Translations under genes and position numbers: made by a program
Shown: one piece after another, positions 11,578-21,714 of the stretch
Layout: each line of letters starts with the position of its first letter
Position numbering within the stretch: the first letter of the stretch is position 1
The notes under the pieces: model-generated
Databases searched by the model: none
Told to the model about the DNA's origin: nothing
Seen by the model: only the letters and a program-made list of their open reading frames with translations
Source: Gerris lacustris
Taxonomy: Eukaryota; Arthropoda; Insecta; Hemiptera; Gerridae
Direction of reading: 5' to 3'
NCBI GenBank assembly: GCA_951217055.1
Contig: OX578279.1
Coordinates: 29,724,173-29,788,172 of the forward strand
DNA: 64,000 bases

Positions 11578-11803
11578 TCTTCGATATGAGTCCCTTCAAC
11601 TCTAAGAGCTTTCTCTTTCCAAGGAAAAGCATGTCCTTGGGAACGTATCTGCTGGGATACTCTTTGAATCATTAATCAACATTAAACAAAAATAAATGTT
11701 GATAAATGATTCAAAAAGTGTCCCAGCAGATGCGTTCCCAAAGACATGCTTTTCCTTGGAAAGAGAAAGCTCTTAGAGTTGAAGGGACTCATATCGAAGA
11801 GTA
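11578..11803. repeat. foldback (about 105-bp arms) within the right subterminal region
   Basis: TCTTCGATATGAGTCCCTTC and the following ~100 bp at 11578-11675 return inverted at 11705-11803, with few differences, around a short AT-rich loop. A minus-strand ORF at 11682-11900 is a by-product of this palindrome. Confidence 0.75.
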
Positions 11804-12704
11804 CAAGTGACACTATTACAGTGTTGGGACAACCTCTAATAAGAGTACAAGGAACACTACGTAGAGTTGTAAGAACTATATGGAGGGGTTGAATGAACAC
11901 TACAAGAGTTGTAAGAACTATATGGAGGGGTTAATGGAACACTACAAGAGTTATAAGAACTATATGGAGGGGTTGAAGGAACACTACAAGAGTTGGGAAA
12001 AGGAATGTAGAGTTTGTATCAACTCTAACGTGGGGTTGCATTAACTTCATAAATGGTTACGGGGACCACTGCAAGAGTTGAAAAAAAGAATATATAGTTT
12101 TATCAACTCTAAAGTGGGGTTGTATAAACTTTATGAATGGTTATATGGGCCACTGCAAGAGTTGAAAAAAAGAATATATAGTTTTTACCAACTCTAAAAT
12201 GGGGTTGTATTTACTCCAGAAGAAAAATTAGAGTTGTTTCAACTCGAACTCTGCTTTGTAAAAACGTTAATAGAGTTCTTATAACCCCATAATAAAGGGG
12301 TTGTTAACACGCTTGTAGGGTTGTTACAACTCCTAAAGGTTGTTAAAACCCCTTTAGAGTTGGATCATACCCTAAAAAAAAGCTTGGGGTTGTATTTAGA
12401 AAACAAAGTTAGAGTTATTTCAACTCTTAAGTGTTCATACAACTCTATTGATTGTATTGCTGTAACTCTACAACGGTTGTTTGAATGCTATAAGAATTGA
12501 TTCAACCTTAAGAGGGTCTTAGAGTAAATTCAACTTTTCAAAAATTAGAGGATTATCAACTCTAGTGAAGTTGAGTAAACCCCGGCAAATTTTAACTCTA
12601 AAAAAATGTTTTATAGACTCTACAAGGATTGGTGGTAATTGAACCCCTCAGTAGAGTCGGCGTATAGCTTCAAGCGTTGTCGTTACTCTAGATTTTTTTC
12701 CGTG
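11804..12704. repeat. right subterminal repeat array (42-bp and 84-bp tandem units)
   Basis: Three exact-length 42-bp units start at 11866, 11908 and 11950 (GTTGTAAGAACTATATGGAG...). Longer units follow, starting at 11992, 12077 and 12161 (period about 84 bp). The rest to 12704 is dispersed AGAGTTG/CAACTCT motifs, matching the left array at 5400-6232. The ORF at 12639-12866 runs across the element border and shows no conserved domain. Confidence 0.75.
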
Positions 12705-13479
12705 CAGAGAGGTGCCAAATTTCGTTGCTTTGCTTGTCGGCGTCGAAACTTTAGAAACTACACCCAAGTCTTCCAAGATAGTAAGGGGGCGCCTCTTAAG
12801 CCGCATAAGAATGCTTTGTCCAGGGCGCCTACTAAGGGCACCACGCGCACTCTAATCAGGCCCTGATGTTGCTTGGCTGTATAAATTATAAACTGTTGTT
12901 TTGCTGTATCATGTTTTTACAGTAGACCATGGTCCATGGACTCATAGAATAAAATTTGATACATCTAAAGATTATATACTATACGATACGCTATATCGAT
13001 ATATTAGGTGAAGGTTATGTACAGAAGTGAATTAGAGAAAATAGTGTGTTGCAGGCTTGGCAACAGAATTCTAAAGTTTTCCCCCTGATTCCAACGATTG
13101 GTCCTTTCTCATGTTCAGCAATCATTCAGCATCATGACATAAATAGGTGAAAAGGTAATATTAGTGTTACACCTGATATATTTTCTAACAATTTACCTTC
13201 ATAACTATACTTATTGTATTGTACCCTCATATCATTTTTATTACCTTCGAGAAGTCGCAGTTGGAGATAGTCATTCTTGTTTTGTTAAAGGTATAGGAGG
13301 GTATGATAGTGTTTTTGCACCTAAACTCAGCTGTTCGTGAGTTTTACCTCTCTTAACCAGTAAGCCCAGATTTACCAATGGACAGACTGGGAATTTATAC
13401 AGGGCGGGGTCTCAGAAAAGGTGGACTTTTTTGATAATAATTAATGAACTATTTATTGAAATGGTAAAAACCAGCTACC

Positions 13480-14200
13480 GCAACTTTATTATTGTTTACC
13501 TTCGGCCCAACACCCAATTCTAATTCTACCAAGTGATCCCGAAATTAGGAATACAACTGAGATAAGCTTAAATTCATTTTTACTTTTAAGCCCTCGGCCA
13601 TGTTTAAGCTTTTATAATATACCTACAAGTTCACCCACATCCTTAAAATCAGCATTCTCAGGTAGTGTTTTCACATCTTATAATCACTACGGAAAAATCG
13701 CTCCATGTGTCATAAGTATAGGTGTGATTTACAGAATTTTCATCAATGATCTTGTGTAACTCTATTAAACCTTTAATTCATCAACGTGCAGTATCCTCTA
13801 CATGATTTTGCTTTCTGTGGTTTACAGTTTTCGTGGTTTTACTAAACTAAATAACGGAACTGAAAAAATGTTATTTGTTAACAGCAGTATCTAAATTTAG
13901 GGAAAAAAGAAGGATTAAAATTGTTATCTAAATAGACTATTAAAGTAGGGTTTTAATGTTGGATCACAATTTCTTTAAATTTTTATAGACAAAAACCTTG
14001 TCAACGAAAAGTATTTCAGCTATAGCCTTAAATCAAAGCTGAGAAAACAGAAAGCATTTAAAACTTACTATTATTTACTTATAAAATAACTATTACATCT
14101 ATTATTCTAACAGATGAAATTAATTTCAATCAATTGTTGTAAAAAAAAGTCAGTACTCCCTCATTTACATTGTAAGTAATAATGTAATCCAATAATATCT
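13480..14200 (+). repeat. segmental duplication block upstream of EcKL copy 2
   Basis: This block is alignable with 19200-20040 upstream of EcKL copy 3. Shared landmarks are GGAATACAAC, GCCATGTTTAAGCTTT and GCTTTCTGTGGTTTA. It shows that the duplication unit includes long upstream sequence as well as the gene. 12705-13480 contains nothing else I recognise. 14240-14560 is a copy of the TCAGCTAAATCAGTTTTATT repeat family seen at 20880, 18240 and 35745. Confidence 0.6.
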
Positions 14201-14760
14201 AATTTAATCAATTTATGTTTTAACACATTAAAAAAGTGTTCAACAGGTAGGTTGTTGTTTACTTTTTTTTTCTTTTTTTTCAATTTTCAGCTAAATCAGT
14301 TTTATTTTCATCAATATCGCGGAAACTAGATTTTTTTCCTGAAAAACTACTTAAAACAAAATATTTATATTTAAAGGGACTACATGGGGTTATGATTTTT
14401 TTTAACATTTATGCGGAATTTCATCGAAATCGACCCAGTAGTTTAGGCTCAGAGGAAAGACAGCTATTTTTAAAAAAAACAAAAAAACCTACTTTTTTTT
14501 ACTCTGAAGACATCAAAACGAGTAAATCCGTCAAAAAAAAAAAAAAAAAAAAAATCCACGCTATCATAATACTTTTTCCATATACTATGTGTATGGGAAA
14601 ATAAAAACAAAATACAACAAATAAACTATTTGTTGCATGAAAATAAACTTGTTGCAACAAGTTAATTAAGCAATGGTTTATATTTAATTATGTATCAATA
14701 GTTATTGTGGAGTACTGCCAAAAAAGAAAGCCAAAACTTATTAATAACTCCATTCAATTA

Positions 14761-14835
14761 ATAAGGAGATGTGACATTTCTGCATAGAGATTCCGCCGCG
14801 CCGGTTGCAGAGGGGCACCAAACTCCGTTAGTTTT
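14761..14835 (+). other. paralogous empty target site for the 7.3-kb insertion
   Basis: GGAGATGTGACATTTCTGCA through CCGCGCCGGTT matches the left flank at about 5355-5397. The directly following GCAGAGGGGCACCAAACTCC matches the right flank from 12704. Nothing lies between the halves here. EcKL copy 3 lacks this ~65-bp segment at 22560. Confidence 0.55.
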
Positions 14836-15154
14836 ACTAAGTGTAGTTCGAATTTTTAACATCAGATTTTTCCAGTGTAATATAAAAAAAAAATTATATA
14901 GATACATAAAGTTACTATTTAAAAAAAAAAAAAAAATAATAATAATAATTTCTTTTAAAACAAAATGCTGATTTTTATAAACTTCCTTATGTAAATAATA
15001 AGAGTTTTAATAATATCAGAGTTAAACTAAGTGGTTCAAGTTAGTTTCACCATGATGCGACAATAAAAAAATAAAAAAAAAACATTCATTAAGAATAGAG
15101 GTTCTACACCATAACTTAACTGTGTTGTGTTATATTGAATAACTATAGATCCTT

Positions 15155-15161
15155 TATAAAA
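15155..15161 (+). promoter_or_regulatory. TATA box of EcKL copy 2
   Basis: TATAAAA in CCTTTATAAAATCC sits 108 bp upstream of the ATG, at the position equivalent to copies 1 and 3. A CAG acceptor-like site (ACTACTGCAG, ending 15229) precedes the leader. Confidence 0.55.
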
Positions 15162-15262
15162 TCCACAATAAATTATCGTACCATGTTTTTTTTTCTAAAA
15201 TTAACTCTATTTTTTATTACTACTGCAGTTCACAGTTCTAACCTTTGGTTTACCTTTATACA

Positions 15263-16438
15263 ATGAGTGAAAATAATTTGAAGCTGCCAGAAGATCTGTC
15301 CGAAACTAAATTAGAAGAAAGTTTGATTAAAGAACTCGGAAACATTAAAGTACAACGTGTGGAGACTATATCAGCTTCAACAGCCGGTGATCACAATCTT
15401 AGTGATATATCCAGGATAATAGTACACTACATACAAGGTAATGAAGAAAAAAGTAAATCATTTATATTTAAAGACCCAAAGAAAAATTCAATTATTCTCG
15501 AATTGACAAATGGAATTGCTAAAGAAATTTCGTGGTATGGAAAAATACTTCCTGAAATTGAAAAAATAGGTGTTAATGTAGGAGCAGCAAGCTACATAAT
15601 TAATAAAGATTGGCTACTATTTCAAGATTTAACTGTAGAAGGTTATAAAGTACTAGATAGAAAGGCTATGTTAGATTTAGAACATTGCTTTCAAGCGGTT
15701 AAAGTTCTTGCTAAATTTCATGCAGTAACAAATCACTTATATGAAACAAACAACCTACCAGAAATCGCAATGAAAGATCATACGTTTATTCCTAGTAATG
15801 AATTTTTTTTTGAAATTTCAAAAAAATATGATATGATCATTAATAATCTAAACGAGATGGGTCATCCCGAATATAGTGAAGTTATAGACAATCTCAAATA
15901 CGTATCTTGGAGTAAAATGCAGGAATGTGCAGAAGAAAACCAAGATTTTTTATGCCTGGTACAAGGAGATTATTGGACAACTAATATTCTATTTAAATAC
16001 GACCTTAACGAAAAGGTTTCAGATGCGAAAATTATTGATTTTCAAATGATAAGGTTAGCAACACCAGCGTACGATCTGCACTTTTTTGTCTGTACTTCGA
16101 TAAAACCAGAGGTAAGAGATAATCATTTAGATGAAATATATAAAGTTTACTTAGAAGCTCTCAATAAAACTCTAAACAAAATCTCAACAAAAAGCACAAT
16201 GTCTCAAGAGCAATTTGGTAAAATGATGAAAGGGACTGAATTCATGGGTATTTTTACAACTCTAACATTCCTTCCAGTTGTTTTATGTGAATCACCTCTT
16301 CAGTTTCTACCACCGGAGCATTTATCTGAAGAGGAAAAGAAAAACTATAATTCTTTTGATGTAGTTTATCAACAAAAAACCTACAGCGAGCATTTGTTGT
16401 CTCTTTTAGACTTCTACAAAAGAACTAATGTGATATAA
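15263..16438 (+). CDS. ecdysteroid kinase-like (EcKL / CHK kinase-like) protein, copy 2
   Basis: This is an intact single-exon EcKL of 391 aa, starting at the MSENN methionine shared by all three copies; an upstream in-frame TTG extension is not credible. It has FIFKDP (Lys70), KEISWY (Glu88), VQGDYWTTNILF with Gln instead of His before GD, and IIDFQ (Asp259). It is mosaic. The segment near 70-90 (KKNSIILELTNGIAKEIS) is like copy 1. Residues ~171-230 (FIPSN, GHPEY, NLKYVSW, ECAEEN) are like copy 3. The last ~76 residues equal copy 1 except Ser for Arg in KTY(S)EH. FFFE replaces NI(L/Y)E near residue 181. The reading frame is open and conserved, so it is probably functional. Confidence 0.9.
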   Translation: MSENNLKLPEDLSETKLEESLIKELGNIKVQRVETISASTAGDHNLSDISRIIVHYIQGNEEKSKSFIFKDPKKNSIILELTNGIAKEISWYGKILPEIEKIGVNVGAASYIINKDWLLFQDLTVEGYKVLDRKAMLDLEHCFQAVKVLAKFHAVTNHLYETNNLPEIAMKDHTFIPSNEFFFEISKKYDMIINNLNEMGHPEYSEVIDNLKYVSWSKMQECAEENQDFLCLVQGDYWTTNILFKYDLNEKVSDAKIIDFQMIRLATPAYDLHFFVCTSIKPEVRDNHLDEIYKVYLEALNKTLNKISTKSTMSQEQFGKMMKGTEFMGIFTTLTFLPVVLCESPLQFLPPEHLSEEEKKNYNSFDVVYQQKTYSEHLLSLLDFYKRTNVI

Positions 16439-16475
16439 TTTGTGTATTGTAGTGATGCATATTTTGCAACAACAG

Positions 16476-16481
16476 AATAAA
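16476..16481 (+). terminator. polyadenylation signal, EcKL copy 2
   Basis: AATAAA lies 38 nt after the stop codon, the same distance as in copy 1. Confidence 0.55.
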
Positions 16482-16604
16482 AATGAATAATAAATATTTC
16501 TTACTAACATGAAATTAGTTATTTATAAAATCTTCTGATCTAACTATCTAACTCATAATTGTTAAAATATTATGAAAATAAAATGCAATAAATAATAATA
16601 TATC

Positions 16605-17136
16605 CCACAAAAAACCTAACCGTAAAAAAAGGGCAAAGTTCCAGACCCTCTCCCAAATTAGTCAGCCAATCGAAGTAGTGATATCTACTTTTTGGCCAAG
16701 TCTGCTCTTTTTTTAGTATACTCGAATAGCCACTTAACTCCTACTATCACATAAGCAAGACTGATCTTTTATTTTTATTGCTTCACACTTGGCCAGTTTC
16801 TGACTTCTGAATGAGGCATTAAACAAACTTGGCTGACTTCTTTTGGTGGGGGTCCTGAACTTTTTCCTTTTCTTCTGAGTTCTCTCCTTCCCTTTACCCA
16901 CGTAACTGTTATGTGATTACACATGATACTGATGTTTTATGCCTGATTCAAAAACTTGCCAAGCCATAAAAAAAAGGAAAAGAGCAGTCTTGCTCATGAA
17001 AGTAGAAGTTAAGTGAGGCTATATACTAAAAAAAGAGTAGACTTGGCCAAAAAGTAGATATCACTACTTTGATAGGCAGACTATTTTGGGAGAGGGTCTG
17101 GAACTTGCCCCTTTTTCACGGTTAGGTTTTTTGTGG
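16605..17136. mobile_element. 532-bp MITE with ~145-bp TIRs and a 5-bp TSD
   Basis: The left arm (CCACAAAAAACCTAACCGT..., to about 16765) is mirrored by the right arm from about 16985 to 17136. ATATC is duplicated exactly at 16600-16604 and 17137-17141. The equivalent 3' flank of EcKL copy 1 (5040-5060) is uninterrupted, which supports insertion after duplication. The internal ~220 bp shows no ORF. The superfamily is not assigned. Confidence 0.85.
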
Positions 17137-17179
17137 ATATCATTCTTTTTTGCTGGCTTTAGCATCGTGGGCTTCGTCT

Positions 17180-17470
17180 TTGATTTTTACGAGGCATAGG
17201 AGCAGGAGGGGTTTTAGATGTAATCTTTTAAGATTGTTTGGGCCTCTGTTGAGAGGCTGAGGGATTGGTCTCTTGGGCACACAGATACCCAGTACGATCT
17301 TGTATTTCCCAGCGTCGAATTTTTTATGTCATAATGGACGTAAATTCTGGCTTATACGAACGAAGATCGTAGGCGGTTGTATACTACAATCCCCGGCCAC
17401 CCGCTGTATCGTGTACTTGGAGATACGACCGTCGATTCTAAACAACTTCTTCAAAATTTGTATATGTAGA
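17180..17470 (-). pseudogene. decayed paired-domain-like relic (tentative)
   Basis: On the minus strand, broken frames read ILKKL..., then KIRRWEIQDR, then CAQETNPSAS. The latter two resemble the C-terminal subdomain of paired (PAX) or paired-like Tc1 DNA-binding domains (WEIRD... then a QET.PS.S motif). Stop codons and frame changes break it, so it cannot be translated as one protein. It may be a PAX gene relic, a transposon DNA-binding domain or chance. Confidence 0.3.
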
Positions 17471-17819
17471 ACAATTATGTAGGCACGGAAAAGTGAGGTA
17501 AAGGATAAGTTTTTACACACATAAAGAAAAACTGACATCAGATTAATTGTCATAACAATACCCGACCAGGAGGATTTGTTCACAATACAAATATACAAAT
17601 CGGTACAAAAGTACATGTAACATTTTCTTTTTTTTAAAAAAATAAACAAATGACACAGCCTCAAAGTACAAATCGAGGCCTTTCAAATGGTATATGCAAC
17701 ACAAATAACACACATTAAAAAAGGTGGTCACGTGACACGGCACTCGGGAAAAAGTTGACTCTCATGTTCTCAGCAAATAAGATGAATTTATAAAATAATA
17801 AATACTCAATATAAAGAGC

Positions 17820-18060
17820 ATTAGGTGAGATTTGAGCCATCTAATCAGATCGGTAATAATAGCGGATGCTATATGAGAGATCAAAGCCAATAATTAAAAA
17901 ATATTAATCGAACCTGCCTCCAACTAAGGTACAACCGATGGAGGTACGAAAAAAATCATAGAATCTAACTGTAAACCTTTAAAAATCAGCACCTGTTCGT
18001 GCAATCAGTTTTTCAATACGACTTACTGTTAATTCATAATATCACCTTCAACTTTTTCTT
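17820..18060 (+). repeat. Helitron-family fragment
   Basis: This is homologous to the interior of the complete Helitron at 32410-33420 (compare 32810-33010), with shared GCGGATGC/GCGGACGC, GGTACG, TGCAATCAG and ATACGACTTAC landmarks. The ends are missing. A 13-base poly-G follows at 18067. Confidence 0.6.
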
Positions 18061-18239
18061 TTTTTTGGGGGGGGGGGGGATGTAAAAATACAAATTTTTA
18101 GATTATTCTTGTCAGTTTCACATTTCTATATATTCATGAGCATTAAATTAGTCCCAAACAACTCAGACAAACTTTCTCATATTCGAGTTCATAATTACTT
18201 GGCCCAATGGTTTCAATTTATTAGTTTTCGTAGGTGAAT

Positions 18240-18560
18240 TTAATTATTATGCACCATTTTATCAAAATTTATCATAAAAAACTTCTCCTCAGCCATGAAT
18301 CGAACCCAGCCTCTCTTCGTCCACGTAAAGCTATTTTCTCAGGAACTAGATTTTTCCCGGGGAAACGACGTATATCTTTAGATTTGTATTTAAATGGACT
18401 ACATTTTAGAATGTTCAAATCAATCAAAATCGTCGGAACCGTTTAGGAGAAATAATTTTTTTCGCGTTTTTTCAGAGTTTTTGGGGGATAGCGCCCCCAA
18501 ATTTGAAGCTAAAATTTATTTCTCGATATCACCTCGGGGTATGATTTTCTTCTTTTTGGA
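18240..18560 (+). repeat. dispersed repeat family C
   Basis: GATTTGTATTTAAATGGACT and the next ~180 bp match 35745-36110 and, inverted, 56025-56280. Related copies lie at 14285-14470 and 20880-22270. These are non-coding; the class is unknown. The small ORFs over 18234-18801 are repeat sequence. From 18560 to 19200 I see nothing recognisable. Confidence 0.65.
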
Positions 18561-19199
18561 TTTTAAAGTCAAATCTACTAAGCAAGAGAATTATTTTGTT
18601 TTAGTGAATTTTGTGTGCCCGGTTTACTCTTTCGCTAATAGTAGTTCCATATTTTTTTTCGTGCCGCTTCAGGCACTCTTTCCGAAAGACCAATTCAACT
18701 TCATTCTGAGTTTTCCTTTCCATTTTCTAAGTTTTTTTGTTTCTTTTTTCCATGTGTGTTCCCCCGTCGTTTTAATTTTGATACAGAGGGTTGACAGATG
18801 AAGTGATCGATATAACTTTTCAGGTGACCTTTATTGATGCTTTCTCTTTTCATTCTCATTATCCTTTTGAATTTTGAATCTACTCGCCTCGGTATTAGAA
18901 ATGTTTTAGTGTTATTTTCGTTAAGTTTACTTTAAGTTTTTTTAAAGGTCCTTGGGTAATTCAAGGAGCGGCTCGGCTATTGTGGAATTTTTATTATTTT
19001 AGGTGCTTAATATAGTTTTTAGAGTCTAGTTCGACATCCCTAAGCAATCTAGCGCGTAGGTATGCGAACTAGACACGGGTGATTTCCCCCTGCCTTACCG
19101 GCCGATAATAATCACGGTCAGTGTCTAAAAAAAGTCGTACAGCTGAATGTAACGCTGCTCTGTCCCACAAGAAACAGTGAAAACCACCAACGCAACTAT

Positions 19200-20040
19200 A
19201 TTATTATTTCTACCCTCGACCCTTAACACCCGATTATACTTCTATAGTCATCCCGCAATTTGGAATACAACCGCAACCGAGGTAAGCTTAAATTAATTTT
19301 TACTTGTTGGCTCACGGCCATGTTTAAGCTTTCATAATTAAAGCGAGCGTAAGCGCGCTTCTTACATTCAACAAAATATGCATCCTATCTGTCTGCCAGT
19401 AACGTTTACATGTCCGACGATAACTTTAGTAACAGTTGAGCGATTTCAACTAAAAATTTAGTTGAAATTCGGTTCCTTTAACTAATGCTCAGGCTAAGAT
19501 CGTTAGACAGTGTTATCCGTCCAAGCTTTCGCGCGCAATGCTCGGGTAAACGAGAGCTTCAAATTTAAAATTTTAGGACAGGAATAAATTATAATATTAT
19601 CTATTCGATTAGGCAAACATTTATTACGAATATTTTTTTTTTATAAAAGCAACAGCGACACCGACACCGCTAAGAAGTGATAAGCATCCCTAAATCCTTT
19701 AGATGGGATCAAGACGTCCAAATAGGAAAAACAAAGTTTTTCACCAATATCTTACGTTCTATAACTTAACGATTTTATAAAAACTTCGTATTCATCGTCT
19801 AAAGTTCAACTTAATCTGTAACTATCATTTAAAATTTCAACTTGATAAAAGAAGAAGTATTTGGAATAATTCTTACAGGTATCTGTGATTTACAAAATTC
19901 GTGTGGGATCTTGAGTACTAAACCTTATACCTCTTAACATGCTGGCCTTTAACTTATTATGCTTTCTGTGGTTTAAATGTTCCGTGGTTTTACTTAACTA
20001 AATTACTTAATTGAAAAAAAAATAAAAAAAATAGCAGGCC
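19200..20040 (+). repeat. segmental duplication block upstream of EcKL copy 3
   Basis: Partner of 13480-14200, with shared landmarks in the same order. Extra sequence between the landmarks shows later insertions. Confidence 0.6.
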
Positions 20041-20124
20041 ATACATTTGAATACACATCAATATATACAAATCAATATTTAAAGACTAATTAAAATAAGG
20101 TTTTAATATTTAATCTTTTTTTTT

Positions 20125-20740
20125 GGGGGGGGGGGGGGGGGGGGGGGAGACGCAAAATTTTGATGTTTTTTTGACAAAATGGCGCAGGAAATTAAACTCT
20201 TTCCACAAGTGTTATATATTTTTGTAATCTACTCTTCAATACCTTTCATTTGATATCCCACTCAAAATTTAAAAAAAATATTGTTTTCCCCGTGACAGGT
20301 ATTAGCCGCCATTTTGGATTCCCAGTTAATCTGATCAAATCGGTATTCTTATTTTTTCTTTGGCCCAGCAGACCGCACATTTTGCATATATTTTTATATT
20401 CTTAGGAACAACCAGTGGCGTAGCTAGGGCATAGCCCCCCCCCCTCCGCAAAAACTTTTTGGGGGCCCCTCGCCAAACAAAATTGACGAGTAAAAAAAAA
20501 ACCTCTTGCATTTAGACCTGGACGTGAATTATCCGCCATTGAACTTGAATAGCTAATAATTTTGAGTTCGCTATAAAATTTTCTCCTGTGTGGGCTACAA
20601 AATGATTTTTAATATTGGAACGTTTCATGTTTTTATCTCTTTTGATTCAAAAAGTTATTGGAACCGTACAGTCAGAGTGACAGACAGACTGAGGAACGAA
20701 ACTATAAGGGTTTCTTTTTTTGGTTTTACTACTAAAAACT
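20125..20740 (+). repeat. dispersed repeat family A, copy 2
   Basis: Homologue of 620-1170, starting with a 23-base poly-G (20125-20147). It is interrupted near 20411-20471 by CAGTGGCGTAGCTAGGG, a sequence like the terminus of hAT-type elements seen in many animals; its partner end is missing. Confidence 0.7.
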
Positions 20741-21044
20741 CAATAAAAATTGCCTCATTTACATGGTAAGACTGAATTAAATCATATATATAATATCTAA
20801 TTTAATCAATAATAAATTTATTTTTAAACACATTAAAAAAGTTATCAACGTCAGGTGATAGTTCACTTTTTTCGATTTTTTGCTAAATCAGTTTTATTTT
20901 CATCAATATCTCGGAAAATATATTTTTTCCGTGGTTGTAGGCTGTGAAATAGTAAATTTAGAACCTAAAAAACATAGCTAAAATCCATTTTTTCATTACG
21001 TGGACTTAAAAATCTTTTCATTTCTCCTAGCTGTAAAGAAAAAA

Positions 21045-21714
21045 TCCCTATTCCTCATTCCAGTACAGTCCGCTACCTTGGGTTACACCTTGATCGACGT
21101 TTAACCAGGGCACACCACACAAAACTCAAAAGACAAGAAACTAACCGTCGATATAAACTCTTACACCGGCTCTTACATTACAAATCACAACTCAGCACAC
21201 ATAACAAACTTCTCATATCAATTACTAACAAACTTCTCAATAAAACCCATATGGACCTATGGCATCGAATTATGGGGTTGTACCAAGCGCTCTAACTCCT
21301 ACCGTATCCAATCCCTTCAGTCTAAGATCCTCAGGAAAATAACTATTGCTCCCTTTTTCGTTTCCAACCTCATCCTTCATAACGACCTAAAAGTGCCCTT
21401 TGTTTCTGACCTAGCCACCTCCAGGTATCAATCCTTTCACGATTCTGTATCCCATCACCCTAATCCTTTAGTCCAAACCCTTTCCTCTAATTCCATTCCC
21501 TGAAATCCTCCCCGACGACTGAAAAGGCAGTGGCCACGCGATTTATTAAATTATAGCTAGCATATTGTACGCATGTCATTAATTGTGAGTGCTGTCACTG
21601 GACAGTTTCTCACATCATGATTAACATGCCATTATAACGAAGATATCATTATTACTTATAACAATGAACTATTGTAGGTGTAATATGCAAATAAAACCAA
21701 AAAAAAAAAAAAAA
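21045..21714 (+). mobile_element. 3' end of a Jockey-superfamily non-LTR retrotransposon
   Basis: Broken + frames encode the C-terminal RT region: VRYLGLHLDRRLT, then in another frame YGIELWGC, SNSYRIQSLQSKILRKI and RQWPRDLL. These are hallmarks of Jockey-clade ORF2 C-termini. A 3' UTR with ATGCAAATAAAA and a poly-A tail ends at about 21714. Several frameshifts make it a 5'-truncated dead copy. Confidence 0.75.

Larger units (their letters stand above)
5400..12704. mobile_element. 7.3-kb CACGG-ended insertion carrying a spliced gene (CACTA/EnSpm-like candidate)
   Basis: The left end reads CACGGAAAAAAAT at 5400 and the right end is its exact reverse complement finishing at 12704. Beyond that the ends share AGTA and ACAAC. 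The outside flanks (to about 5397 and from 12705) align with one continuous sequence at 14761-14835 upstream of EcKL copy 2 (GCCGCGCCGGTTGCAGAGG), as expected for an uninterrupted paralogous target. CA flanks both ends, so the TSD may be 2 bp. Both subterminal regions are dense in AACAACTCT/AGAGTTGTAAC motifs in direct and inverted order, a layout typical of CACTA-type elements. No CACTA transposase is seen. The interior holds the gene at 8697-10992, foldbacks and a 23-base poly-G. Ends and empty site are seen; the superfamily is inferred. Confidence 0.6.

Noticed and set aside
11866..12230. Regular 42-bp and 84-bp repeats that might look CRISPR-like
   Set aside because: Units are contiguous tandem copies without unique spacers, in a eukaryotic repeat array; no cas genes.
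12639..12866. 75-aa ORF with Cys/Arg residues (CRYSRFF, CFACRRRN)
   Set aside because: It crosses the right border of the 7.3-kb insertion and has no conserved spacing of a known zinc finger.
18394..18801. 135-aa ORF rich in Phe/Ser
   Set aside because: Low-complexity translation of repeat family C and AT-rich DNA; no domain or codon bias.
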